DNA from: JBFHDX01 sp041584475
Lineage (GTDB): Bacteria > Pseudomonadota > Alphaproteobacteria > UBA8366 > JADFVY01
Direction: 5' to 3'
Length of the DNA stretch: 31,318 nt
Assembly (NCBI GenBank): GCA_041584475.1
Contig: JBFHDX010000036.1
Location: forward strand, 1-31,318
Of this stretch, positions 1 to 10,009 are shown piece after piece; the stretch's first letter is position 1, and each line of letters opens with the position of its first letter. The notes under the pieces were generated by a model. That model saw only the letters and a list, made by a program, of their open reading frames with translations. It was not told where the DNA came from and did not search any database. The position numbers and the translations under genes were made by a program.

Positions 1-1005
1 AACGACGCCCTCGGCCGCGGCCTCCTCCAGGATCGCGCGCAACCGGTTCGCGGTCCCCGGCGAGCAGTCGATCGTCATCATCAGCCCGTCGTCGAACTTG
101 CGGAAATCGGTGTTGACCGCGATCTCGCGCCGGTAGCGCGTGGGATCGAAGCGGCCGACCCCGACGCCGAGTTTGAACACGAGCCAGGTCAGCGCCGTGC
201 CGGCGAGCACGCGCAGCCGCCGACGCCACACCGAGGTCCCGGCATGGGCAACGCGCGACTGCAGCTCGATCGACGCGCCGGGCCAGTGCACGTCGGGGCC
301 GGCCGGCGGTACCGGGTTCGCGTAGACTTCATCCTCGACTATCGCGATAACCGCCGTGACGATCTCGGCAAAACGCTCCGCCGGCGCGCCCGGTGCCTGC
401 CTCACGATCAACGACAGGATGTTGCCCTGCCGCGCGCGAATCGGCCCCCACTGGCAGGACAGGCCGGCGAGGTCCGGCTCCTCGCCGGGCGACGATGGGG
501 CAAGGCCGATCGCGCCGCGCTTCAGCTGCCCCTCGGCCCATTCCAGCCCGGCGCCCGTGAACATGGCATAGCGCACATGGTCGGAGGCCCGCCACAGCGC
601 CACCCGCACATCCCGGCCGGCGGCACGGATCTCGGCGACGCATACCATACCGACCCGCAGCCGCAGCTCGAGTTCGCGCCCCGCCCACATGGCAACACGC
701 GACAGCGCGGCGGCCGCAACGGCAGCCTGGTCGGGCGGCACCGCGAAACGCGCCCCGTCGCCGCCGAAGACGAACAGCGACAGCCCGCCGCCGAGCGCGT
801 TGGTGACCGCGCTGATCGCAGCGGCGCCGGCGAGGTTCACGGCCTTGTAGCGGCCGGCGGCGATGGCACCCGTCGAGTCGACGACGTCGGAAACGCCGAC
901 GAACCAGTCGTCGGGCAGCGGCACGTAGCACGCCGGATCGGCGACCTGTGCGAAGTCGCCCAGTACCGGCACCGTCGCGAGCCACGTCTCGCCTGATTCC
1001 GTCAT
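1..1005 (-). CDS. DUF3095 family protein (partial, C-terminus beyond window)
   Basis: The minus-strand frame is open for 335 codons from ATG at 1005 to the window edge. The N-terminal half has the family's characteristic run: YVPLPDDWFVGVSDVVDSTG at about residues 28-47, then AAGRYKAVNLAGAAAISAVTN, then LSLFVFGGDGARFAVPP near residues 80-95. The late part, with FRKFDDGLMMTIDCSP about 30 residues from the edge, also fits DUF3095. The family (about 390 aa) is uncharacterised. Its V-S/T-D-V..STxAI..GRYK and FGGDG blocks recall the metal and nucleotide loops of class III nucleotidyl cyclases; that similarity is an inference and no activity is known. About 50 C-terminal residues are probably missing. 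A perfect FNR-like palindrome lies about 156 bases upstream of the start. A GAGG stands just before the ATG. Confidence 0.85.
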   Translation of the reverse strand, partial: MTESGETWLATVPVLGDFAQVADPACYVPLPDDWFVGVSDVVDSTGAIAAGRYKAVNLAGAAAISAVTNALGGGLSLFVFGGDGARFAVPPDQAAVAAAALSRVAMWAGRELELRLRVGMVCVAEIRAAGRDVRVALWRASDHVRYAMFTGAGLEWAEGQLKRGAIGLAPSSPGEEPDLAGLSCQWGPIRARQGNILSLIVRQAPGAPAERFAEIVTAVIAIVEDEVYANPVPPAGPDVHWPGASIELQSRVAHAGTSVWRRRLRVLAGTALTWLVFKLGVGVGRFDPTRYRREIAVNTDFRKFDDGLMMTIDCSPGTANRLRAILEEAAAEGVV

Positions 1006-1160
1006 CGCCTCACGCCGCGCAGCACCGTTGGCCGCATTCCCGTTCAATATCGTGCGGCGGCGGGCGCAGGTCAGTCACGATCGGCGGATGGCAGACCGGA
1101 GAGTCTGCGATCATCCGGACTCGCCCGTCGCGGTCAAGAAACCACAAAATATGAAGTGTT

Positions 1161-1174
1161 TTGATCTGGATCAA
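1161..1174. promoter_or_regulatory. Candidate FNR/FixK/Anr binding site
   Basis: The sequence TTGATCTGGATCAA is a perfect TTGAT-N4-ATCAA palindrome, the consensus of FNR/FixK/Anr oxygen-responsive CRP-family regulators. The gap between gcvP and the DUF3095 gene (1006-1303) holds it, and only the minus-strand DUF3095 gene starts from this gap, so that gene is the likely target. The palindrome is seen directly; its use is inferred. The segment around it (about 1135-1240) is clearly less GC-rich than the flanks, as expected of a promoter region. No convincing -10 box is placed at the ideal distance, so the promoter class is open. Confidence 0.55.
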
Positions 1175-1238
1175 TGTGCCCTTGAGGGGGCAGCGCTACA
1201 AGGAAATCCTCTAACCCTCTCTTACCCGCCAAAACTAC

Positions 1239-1266
1239 CCGGGGAATGGTGCCAACCGTTCCCCGG
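1239..1266. terminator. Intrinsic terminator after gcvP (hairpin, both directions possible)
   Basis: CCGGGGAA (1239-1246) and TTCCCCGG (1259-1266) form a perfect 8-bp stem; GGT and ACC in the loop can extend the fold. On the minus strand the hairpin is followed by GTAGTTTT, which suits the end of the gcvTP transcript 38 bases after the gcvP stop. On the plus strand TTATTTTCTT follows, so it could also stop rightward transcription. Confidence 0.65.
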
Positions 1267-1303
1267 TTATTTTCTTGTCGGCCGCGAATGCCCTTGCCCG
1301 GCC

Positions 1304-4216
<2,913 letters not shown>

Positions 4217-4278
4217 GATCTCAATCTCCAGCCTGGTTCGGGTCCCGCGCCGACGACGATCTCCGCCGCCGGGCCGGT

Positions 4279-5412
4279 TCAACCGCGATAGTAACGCTGC
4301 TCGACGAACGGCATTTTGGCGACAGCGACGGGCAAGGGCCTGCCGCGGACGATCGCCCGCAGCTCGGTGCCCGGTTTCGCCAGGTCGGCCTCGACATAGC
4401 CCATCGCCACGGGGGCGCCGACGGTCGGCCCGAAGCCGCCGCTCGTCGCCCGGCCGACCGGCCGGCCGGCCGGGTCGGTAAGCTCCGCCCCCTCGCGCAC
4501 CGGCGTCCGCCCCGCCGGACGCAGGCCGACGCGCCTGCGCTCGACGCCCTCCGCGAGCTGCCGCAGGATGGTCTCGGCGCCGGGAAAGCCGCCCACGCGC
4601 GCGCCGCCGTTGCGGCGCGTCTTCTGGATCGCCCAGCCGAGACCGGCCTCGACCGGCGTCGTCGTCGTGTCGATATCGTGCCCGTACAGGCACAGCCCGG
4701 CCTCGAGGCGCAGCGAATCGCGGGCGCCGAGCCCGACCGGCGCGACCTCGGGCTCTGCCAGCAGTCGCCGCGCCAGCGCTTCGGCGCGATCGGCCGGCGC
4801 CGAGATCTCGTAGCCGTCCTCGCCGGTGTAGCCCGAGCGCGAGACGAAACAGTCGGCGCCGGCGAGCGACAGGCGTGCGGCGCCCATGAACGGCATGGTG
4901 GCGACCTCGGGGGCGAGCCGTGCGAGCACCGACGCCGCGGCCGGCCCCTGCAGCGCCAGCAACGCCCGGTCGGCCAGCTCCTCGACCGTGCAGCCGCGCG
5001 GCAGATGCGCGCGCAGATGCGCCAGATCGTGTGCCTTGCAGGCGGCGTTGACGATCAGGAACAGGTGATCGCCGGCGTTGGTGACCATCAGGTCGTCGAG
5101 GATGCCGCCGGCCTCGTTGGTGAACAGCGCGTAGCGCTGCCGCATCGCGCCGAGCCCGACGATATCCATCGGCACCAGCGCTTCGAGCGCCGCAGCGGCG
5201 CCATTGCCGGCGAGTCGGACCTGCCCCATGTGCGAGACGTCGAACAGGCCGGCCTGCGTCCGTGTATGCCGGTGTTCCTCGAGGATCCCCGCGGCATACT
5301 GGACCGGCATCGCATAGCCGGCGAACGACACCATGCGCGCACCGAGCTCGACATGGATACGGTGCAGCGGCGTGTGCGCAAGCGTGGCGACGGTCTCGGT
5401 ACTCGCGGCCAT
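4279..5412 (-). CDS. gcvT: Glycine cleavage system aminomethyltransferase, T protein
   Basis: This 377-residue tetrahydrofolate-dependent T protein takes the aminomethyl group from GcvH and releases ammonia and 5,10-methylene-THF. Visible family blocks are HMGQVRLAG (61-69), GGILDDLMV (102-110, containing the catalytic Asp equivalent at 106), RSGYTGEDGYE (192-202) and ARDSLRLEAGL (230-240). The usual C-terminal barrel segment follows, with GFGPTVG and AMGYV. The ATG at 5412 has AGGAGG a few bases upstream. It is the first gene of a gcvT-gcvP operon. A perfect TGTTTC-N6-GAAACA dyad 73-90 bases upstream suggests control by the neighbouring XRE-cupin regulator. Confidence 0.96.
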   Translation of the reverse strand: MAASTETVATLAHTPLHRIHVELGARMVSFAGYAMPVQYAAGILEEHRHTRTQAGLFDVSHMGQVRLAGNGAAAALEALVPMDIVGLGAMRQRYALFTNEAGGILDDLMVTNAGDHLFLIVNAACKAHDLAHLRAHLPRGCTVEELADRALLALQGPAAASVLARLAPEVATMPFMGAARLSLAGADCFVSRSGYTGEDGYEISAPADRAEALARRLLAEPEVAPVGLGARDSLRLEAGLCLYGHDIDTTTTPVEAGLGWAIQKTRRNGGARVGGFPGAETILRQLAEGVERRRVGLRPAGRTPVREGAELTDPAGRPVGRATSGGFGPTVGAPVAMGYVEADLAKPGTELRAIVRGRPLPVAVAKMPFVEQRYYRG

Positions 5413-5484
5413 GCGCTGCCTCCTCGTCTCGTGCGCCGGTGCGGCACAGCGATGCGGCTCTCGGAGGATGCCCGTCCCTCCATA

Positions 5485-5502
5485 TGTTTCTTATCCGAAA
5501 CA
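5485..5502. promoter_or_regulatory. Candidate operator of the XRE-cupin regulator in front of gcvT
   Basis: TGTTTCTTATCCGAAACA is a perfect 6-bp inverted repeat with a 6-bp spacer. An additional GAAACA half-site lies at 5510-5515. On the minus strand a possible weak promoter (TTGTTT, 17 bases, TAAGAA) would have its -10 inside this dyad, which would fit repression. Related dyads stand before the regulator gene and before sdaA. Confidence 0.5.
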
Positions 5503-5560
5503 GGCGGTCGAAACAAGCCCGCGGCACCCCGATTCCGGCCCGTTTGAATAGGTTGCCACC

Positions 5561-5575
5561 CGCCCCGCGGGGGCG
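5561..5575. terminator. Short GC hairpin after the regulator gene
   Basis: CGCCCC and GGGGCG form a 6-bp stem with a GCG loop in the gap between the regulator stop (5612) and gcvT. There is no T-run, so it is only a possible terminator separating the regulator from gcvTP. Confidence 0.25.
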
Positions 5576-5611
5576 TGCCCGGACCCGCGGCCGTGCGTCG
5601 ACCGTGCGGCC

Positions 5612-6202
5612 TCAGGCGGTCGATACCCAGAGGATCAGGGCGTCCGGGCCGCCGCTGGAGGTGCAAGCGTGACCCATGTCGCTGTCGTAGTAGAGACTGT
5701 CGCCGGCCGTCAGGGTAATCGGCTCGTAATATTCGCTATAGAAGGTGATGCTGCCATCGATGACGTAGAGGAACTCCTCGCCCGGATGACGCACCCAGCT
5801 GGAGAATTCGTCGATCGACCGCGCGCGCACGCGCGTCTTGAAGGGGATCATCTTGCGCTGCGCCAGCTCGGTGCACAGCAGCTCGTGCTCGTAGGTCGGC
5901 GTCACGCGCGGCCGCCCCTCGCCGGCCCGCGTCAGCGCGCGGCGGCCGGAGGCGCCGCCGGCGGCGGTCTCGACGAACAGCTGCGGCAGTTCGATCTCGA
6001 GGCCCGCTGCCAGCTTGCGGACGACCTCGAAGGTCGGCGACATCTGCTCGTTTTCGATCTTCGACAGCGTCGAGCGCGCAAGGCCCGTGCGCCGGCTCGC
6101 CTCTTCGAGCGTCCAGCTGTTGCGGCGGCGGATCTCGCGCACGCGCTTGCCGAGGCTGAGCGGTTGCACGAGCAGGGCGCCGCTCGCCGAGGTAACGCGC
6201 AT
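5612..6202 (-). CDS. XRE-family transcriptional regulator with C-terminal cupin domain
   Basis: A 196-residue regulator has an N-terminal helix-turn-helix (about residues 17-73) with the classic LEEASRRTGLARSTLSKIENEQMSPTFEVVRKLA pattern (given here as a pattern around residues 32-65). A C-terminal single cupin barrel (about 120-196) carries HPGEEFLYVIDGSITF and LTAGDSLYYDSDMGHA. Such proteins usually sense a small metabolite through the cupin. I prefer the ATG at 6202; the frame is open upstream to a TTG at 6334, but that would overlap the promoter. It lies between gcvTP and divergent sdaA, and TGTTTC dyads stand before all three transcripts. The likely role is glycine/serine-responsive control with autoregulation. 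The ligand is unknown. Confidence 0.88.
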   Translation of the reverse strand: MRVTSASGALLVQPLSLGKRVREIRRRNSWTLEEASRRTGLARSTLSKIENEQMSPTFEVVRKLAAGLEIELPQLFVETAAGGASGRRALTRAGEGRPRVTPTYEHELLCTELAQRKMIPFKTRVRARSIDEFSSWVRHPGEEFLYVIDGSITFYSEYYEPITLTAGDSLYYDSDMGHACTSSGGPDALILWVSTA

Positions 6203-6297
6203 GGTGGGGCCCGGCTTGTCGATCGCGCTCACTCCCGTCGGCGTCCCGCGAAGACCATCTTGACACGCAGCCATGCCGGCATGGTTGCGGGCGTTGG

Positions 6298-6315
6298 TGT
6301 TTCCGATAATGGACA
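6298..6315. promoter_or_regulatory. Candidate operator overlapping the regulator's own -10 box
   Basis: TGTTTC CGATAA TGGACA is an imperfect copy of the dyad found before gcvT, with a good left half and a degenerate right half. It overlaps the CATTAT -10 box of the regulator's candidate promoter, which would give negative autoregulation. Confidence 0.4.
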
Positions 6316-6334
6316 AGGCGCACAAGAAAGGCAA
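6306..6334 (-). promoter_or_regulatory. Candidate sigma70-type promoter of the XRE-cupin gene
   Basis: On the minus strand TTGCCT (6334-6329) and CATTAT (6311-6306) are separated by exactly 17 bases. Transcription would start near 6299, giving a leader of about 97 bases to the ATG at 6202. The match is moderate: 4 of 6 bases in the -10 box. Confidence 0.4.
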
Positions 6335-6344
6335 TTCGACAATT

Positions 6345-6362
6345 ATTTTCCGATAAGAAACA
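6345..6362. promoter_or_regulatory. Candidate operator in front of sdaA
   Basis: ATTTTC CGATAA GAAACA is a near-perfect copy of the dyad before gcvT. The similarity extends beyond the dyad: GAAACA followed by G/T and then GCGGTCG is shared with the gcvT site. It lies 135 bases upstream of sdaA, with its centre 47 bases from the neighbouring copy at 6298-6315. Confidence 0.5.
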
Positions 6363-6496
6363 TGCGGTCGGCACTGCGACGGGGCGCACGATGTGGCTAG
6401 AATGGCTGGCGCGGCAAGAAGACCGCCACGGCGTCATCCGCTAACGGCGACGGCGCCGGGATGGCGCGAGCGCGCCGGGAACAGGAGAGGAAACCC

Positions 6497-7879
6497 ATGA
6501 GTCTAAGCATCTTCGATCTGTTCAAGATCGGCATCGGCCCGTCGAGCTCACACACGGTGGGACCGATGTGGGCGGCGCACCGTTTCCTGCTCGAGCTCGA
6601 GTCGCTCAAGCTGCTCGACGCGACTGCGACCGTCACCGTCGACCTCTACGGCTCGCTGGCGCTGACCGGGCGCGGTCACGCCACCGACAAGGCGATCGTC
6701 CTCGGCCTGTCGGGCGCGACCCCGGATACGATCGACCCGGACGAAGCCGACGCGCTGTTCGCCGCCGCGCGCGAGGGCGGCACGCTGTCGCTGTACGGCC
6801 GCCGGCCGATTCCGTTCCGCGACGGCGAGCACCTCGTGTTCAATTTCGACGAGCTGCTGCCGCGGCACTCGAACGGCATGCGCTTCGCCGCACGCGACGA
6901 CTCCGGCGCGACCCTGCTCGAGTCGGTCTACTATTCGGTGGGCGGCGGTTTCGTGCTCAGCGAGGCGGAGGCCGAGGCGGGCGGCGGCGCGGGCGGCGCC
7001 AACATCGAGGTTCCCTATCCCTTCGAATCGGCGGCCGAGCTGCTGGAGATCGGCCGCAACACCGGGCTGCCGATCGCGCGCATCGTGCTCGAGAACGAGA
7101 AGGCGTGGCGCGGCGAGGATGAGATCACCGAGGGGCTCGGCCGCATCTGGACGGCCATGGAATCGAGCATCCGCCGGGGCTGCCAGATGGAGGGCGTGCT
7201 GCCCGGCGGCCTCAAGGTGAAGCGGCGGGCGAACAAGCTGTACCGCGAAATGGCGGAGCGGCCGGAGGCGTCGCTCAAGGACCATCTGGCGATCCTCGAC
7301 TGGGTCAACCTCTACGCGCTCGCCGTCAACGAGGAGAATGCCGCCGGCGGGCGCGTCGTGACCGCGCCGACCAACGGCGCCGCCGGGGTGATTCCCGCCG
7401 TCATCGCCTATTACGACCGCTGCGTCGCCGGCTCGAACGAGGCCGGCATCCGGACCTTCCTCGCGACGGCGGCGGCGATCGGCATGCTGTACAAGCAGAA
7501 CGCATCGATCTCGGCGGCCGAGGTCGGCTGCCAGGGCGAGGTCGGCGTCGCCTGCTCGATGGCGGCGGCGGGGCTCGCCGCGGCGCTCGGCGGCAGCAAC
7601 GAGCAGGTCGAGAACGCCGCCGAGATCGGCATGGAACACAATCTCGGCCTCACCTGCGATCCGATAGGCGGGCTCGTGCAGATCCCCTGCATCGAGCGCA
7701 ACACCATGGGCGCGGTCAAGGCGATCAACGCCGCGCGCCTCGCGCTCAAGGGCGACGGCACGCATTTCGTCTCGCTCGACCGGGTCATCGAGACGATGCG
7801 CCAGACCGGCGCCGACATGCAGGCGAAATACAAGGAGACGTCGCAGGGCGGCCTCGCGGTCAACGTCGTCGAGTGCTGA
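6497..7879 (+). CDS. sdaA: L-serine ammonia-lyase, iron-sulfur dependent, single-chain type
   Basis: A 460-residue enzyme converts L-serine to pyruvate and ammonia using a [4Fe-4S] cluster. The beta domain begins at once with IFDLFKIGIGPSSSHTVGPM (5-24). The catalytic alpha domain carries APTNGAAGVIP (290-300), GCQGEVGVACSMAAAGL (344-360) and LTCDPIGGLVQIPC (385-398). C345, C387 and C398 are the likely cluster ligands. The chain ends in Cys460; in the well-studied Legionella enzyme a C-terminal cysteine folds into the active site, so the same tail-in arrangement is plausible here. The ATG at 6497 has AGGAGAGG a few bases upstream; an in-frame upstream start at 6461 lacks this support. It is divergent from the XRE-cupin regulator and probably controlled by it. 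Confidence 0.97.
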   Translation: MSLSIFDLFKIGIGPSSSHTVGPMWAAHRFLLELESLKLLDATATVTVDLYGSLALTGRGHATDKAIVLGLSGATPDTIDPDEADALFAAAREGGTLSLYGRRPIPFRDGEHLVFNFDELLPRHSNGMRFAARDDSGATLLESVYYSVGGGFVLSEAEAEAGGGAGGANIEVPYPFESAAELLEIGRNTGLPIARIVLENEKAWRGEDEITEGLGRIWTAMESSIRRGCQMEGVLPGGLKVKRRANKLYREMAERPEASLKDHLAILDWVNLYALAVNEENAAGGRVVTAPTNGAAGVIPAVIAYYDRCVAGSNEAGIRTFLATAAAIGMLYKQNASISAAEVGCQGEVGVACSMAAAGLAAALGGSNEQVENAAEIGMEHNLGLTCDPIGGLVQIPCIERNTMGAVKAINAARLALKGDGTHFVSLDRVIETMRQTGADMQAKYKETSQGGLAVNVVEC

Positions 7880-8008
7880 GGTCGGTCGAGGGGTTCCAGC
7901 GCGGCGCATGCGGGCTGGTGGACCGGCCCGGATCGGTGCTAGAGAACGTCACGAACAACCGGTGCCGCCAGCGTTGACGAAACCGAAAGAACAATCCGTC
8001 ACCCCGTC

Positions 8009-8881
8009 ATGACCCAACTCAAACTCGGCATTCCCAAGGGCAGCCTCGAAGCCGCCACCGTCGACCTGTTCGCCCAGGCGGGGTGGACCATCCGCGCGCG
8101 CACGCGCAACTATTTCCCCTCGATCGACGACGACGAGATCACCTGCTCGCTCGTGCGCTCGCAGGAGATGGGGCCGTATGTCGCCAGCGGCACCATGGAC
8201 GCCGGGCTCTGCGGTATCGACTGGATCCGCGAGACCGAGGCCGATGTCGAGGTGGTCTGCGACCTCGTCTACTCCAAGTCGTCCGACCAGCCCTGCCGCT
8301 GGGTGCTGGTGGTCGACCGCAACAGCCCGATTCAGAAGGTCGAGGACCTGCAAGGCAAAGTCATCGCCACCGAGCTGGTCGGCTACACGCGGCGCTACCT
8401 GGAGGAGCGCGGCATCGACGCCAAGGTCGAGTTCTCGTGGGGCGCGACCGAGGCCAAGGTCGTCGAGGGCCTGGCCGACGCCGCGGTCGAGATCACCGAG
8501 ACCGGCAGCACCATCCGGGCGCACGGGCTGCGCATCGTCTGCGACCTGTTGCACACCCACACGGTGCTGGTCGGCAACCGGGCGGCGCTGGCCGACCCCT
8601 GGAAGAAGGCCAAGATCGAGCAGATCGCACTGATGCTGAAAAGCGCGCTGGCGGCGCGCGACCGGGTACTGCTGAAGATGAACGCTCCGGCCGCGGCGCT
8701 GCAGGAAATTACGAAGCTCCTGCCCAGCCTGCACGCGCCGACGGTCAACCCGCTGACCGACCCGGCCTGGGTCGCCGTCGAGACCGTCGTCGAGCGCCGC
8801 CAGGTCCGCGACCTGATCCCCAAACTGCGCGCCGCCGGCGCCGAGGGGATTTTGGAGCTGGATCTGAAAAACGTGTGTTAG
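8009..8881 (+). CDS. hisG: ATP phosphoribosyltransferase, long form
   Basis: A 290-residue enzyme performs the first step of histidine biosynthesis, joining ATP and PRPP. The PRPP-binding segment EITETGSTIRAHG lies at 161-173. The N-terminal KLGIPKGSL and the GLCGIDWI block are typical. Residues from about 215 to 290 form the extra C-terminal regulatory domain of the long form, which is feedback-inhibited by histidine and does not need HisZ. No other his gene is nearby, so it stands alone after sdaA with a 129-base gap. No clear Shine-Dalgarno sequence precedes the ATG. Confidence 0.97.
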   Translation: MTQLKLGIPKGSLEAATVDLFAQAGWTIRARTRNYFPSIDDDEITCSLVRSQEMGPYVASGTMDAGLCGIDWIRETEADVEVVCDLVYSKSSDQPCRWVLVVDRNSPIQKVEDLQGKVIATELVGYTRRYLEERGIDAKVEFSWGATEAKVVEGLADAAVEITETGSTIRAHGLRIVCDLLHTHTVLVGNRAALADPWKKAKIEQIALMLKSALAARDRVLLKMNAPAAALQEITKLLPSLHAPTVNPLTDPAWVAVETVVERRQVRDLIPKLRAAGAEGILELDLKNVC

Positions 8882-8909
8882 AGGGCTCTTGGCGCCCGAT
8901 GCCGCACCG

Positions 8910-9257
8910 TCACGGCCCGCGCTCGCCCGGCGGCGCCGGCGGCCCGTCCGGCCACAGCCGGCCGATCAGCCAGGCGGCGAGCCACACCAGCAGGTCGGGC
9001 AGCAGCGCCAGCGGCAGGGCGAGCAGGCGCAGCGAAAGCGTCGCGACGGGCGCCAGCAGCAGCGCGAACAGGCCGAAGATGCTGCCGATCACCGGCAGGT
9101 GCGAGGAGCCGTCGGTCGATCGGCTGAGCAGCTTCGGCAGCGTGTAGATAAAGACATTGGCGAGCAGCACCGCGAGCCACAGGGCGCCGCAAATCAGCGT
9201 CAGCGGCAGCCGCACCTCGTCGAAGGCCGCCGTTGCCCTGCCGGGATCCCACTCCAT
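8910..9257 (-). CDS. Small membrane protein of unknown function
   Basis: A 115-residue protein is convergent with hisG. It has about three hydrophobic segments (roughly residues 18-40, 57-80 and 82-101) and a proline-rich polar C-terminal tail. AAAGGCG upstream of the ATG at 9257 could serve as a ribosome binding site. I do not recognise a family. Two other long frames overlap the same bases, but this one has a membrane-protein composition with coherent helices, so it is the likely real frame. Confidence 0.6.
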   Translation of the reverse strand: MEWDPGRATAAFDEVRLPLTLICGALWLAVLLANVFIYTLPKLLSRSTDGSSHLPVIGSIFGLFALLLAPVATLSLRLLALPLALLPDLLVWLAAWLIGRLWPDGPPAPPGERGP

Positions 9258-9345
9258 CGCCGCGCCTTTCGACTTGCGTGCCTGACCGCGTGCCGCCGCC
9301 CGCCGGCACGAACGCTGGCGCCCCCGCGACCGCAGCCAGGCGGTT

Positions 9346-9422
9346 TGGCGACCCCGGCAGGACTCGAACCTGCAACCTGCGGATTAGAAGTCCGCTGCTC
9401 TATCCGGTTGAGCTACGGGGTC
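9346..9422 (-). tRNA. tRNA-Arg (anticodon TCT)
   Basis: A 77-base cloverleaf reads on the minus strand from GACCCCG at 9422 to the encoded CCA at 9346. The acceptor pairs GACCCCG with CGGGGTC, the T-arm carries GGTTCGAGTCC, and the anticodon loop is CTTCTAA, giving TCT. It starts 14 bases after the stop of the NDUFS4-like gene, suggesting the two are co-transcribed. Confidence 0.97.
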
Positions 9423-9436
9423 CCGTCGGCCAAGCC

Positions 9437-9742
9437 TCAATGGGTCCAGGGCTGGCTGCGTCCGTAGGCGAAATTGCTGGCGTAGCTTTTCGGCCGCGCT
9501 CTGCGTTCGCGTGGCTTCAGCACCGTATAGTCCCAGCCGTGCCGCTCTGCATACGCCACGGCCTCCTCCTCGCTGGGAAAGCGCAGCCGCACCTGGCGGC
9601 GCGTGTCGGCGGAGCCGACCCAGCCGATCAGCGGATCCGGCGTCGAGGCGTCGCTCGGCTCGAATTCGATGACCCAGTTCCGGGTCTTGCCCCGGCCCGA
9701 CTGCATGGCCGTCTTGGCCGGCTTGAAGATGCGAACACGCAT
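9437..9742 (-). CDS. NDUFS4-like NADH dehydrogenase (complex I) accessory subunit
   Basis: A 101-residue protein of the ETC complex I subunit family (NDUFS4 type), an accessory protein of the peripheral arm conserved from alphaproteobacteria to mitochondria. The family pattern is plain: MRVRIFKPAK at the start, WVIEFEPSD, DPLIGWVGSADTRRQVRLRF, EEAVAYAERHGWDYTV, then a C-terminal SYASNFAYGRSQPWTH. I prefer the ATG at 9742, which has GAGGG at good spacing; a GTG two codons earlier is possible. The gene is wedged between tRNA-Pro (35 bases upstream) and tRNA-Arg (14 bases downstream) on the same strand and may be freed by tRNA processing. Confidence 0.93.
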   Translation of the reverse strand: MRVRIFKPAKTAMQSGRGKTRNWVIEFEPSDASTPDPLIGWVGSADTRRQVRLRFPSEEEAVAYAERHGWDYTVLKPRERRARPKSYASNFAYGRSQPWTH

Positions 9743-9777
9743 GGCCACTTCCCTCGCTTCGCGCGTCTCGGCGGATC

Positions 9778-9854
9778 TGGTCGGGGTGACTGGATTCGAA
9801 CCAGCGACATCCTGCTCCCAAAGCAGGCACTCTACCAGACTGAGCTACACCCCG
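9778..9854 (-). tRNA. tRNA-Pro (anticodon TGG)
   Basis: A 77-base cloverleaf runs on the minus strand from CGGGGTG at 9854 to the encoded CCA at 9778. The acceptor pairs CGGGGTG with CACCCCG, the anticodon loop TTTGGGA gives TGG, and the T-arm carries GGTTCGAATCC. A good promoter ends just upstream. Confidence 0.97.
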
Positions 9855-9862
9855 GCGGGCGG

Positions 9863-9891
9863 AAAATAGGGATTTCGGCAAGATTTTGCAA
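9863..9891 (-). promoter_or_regulatory. Promoter of tRNA-Pro / NDUFS4 / tRNA-Arg
   Basis: On the minus strand TTGCAA (9891-9886) and TATTTT (9868-9863) are 17 bases apart. Transcription would begin at about 9856, directly at the 5' end of tRNA-Pro. No other promoter is obvious for the two downstream genes. Confidence 0.55.
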
Positions 9892-10009
9892 CGACATTGG
9901 GCCGCCCCGGCAGGCCCGGAACGGCGTCCCGCTCCATTGACTCGCGCCGCCGCGGCCACAACTTGGCTAGCGCCACCCGGCGCCGCCAACCGAGAAGAGA
10001 CGACCGATC

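Noticed and set aside
1010..1114. A 34-codon minus-strand frame with four cysteines ending four bases before the DUF3095 start
   Set aside because: It could be a leader peptide, but its ribosome site is weak and nothing shows that it is translated.
5413..5611. Possible glycine riboswitch before gcvT
   Set aside because: I looked for the tandem glycine aptamer conserved blocks and did not see them. The operator-like dyad explains control better.
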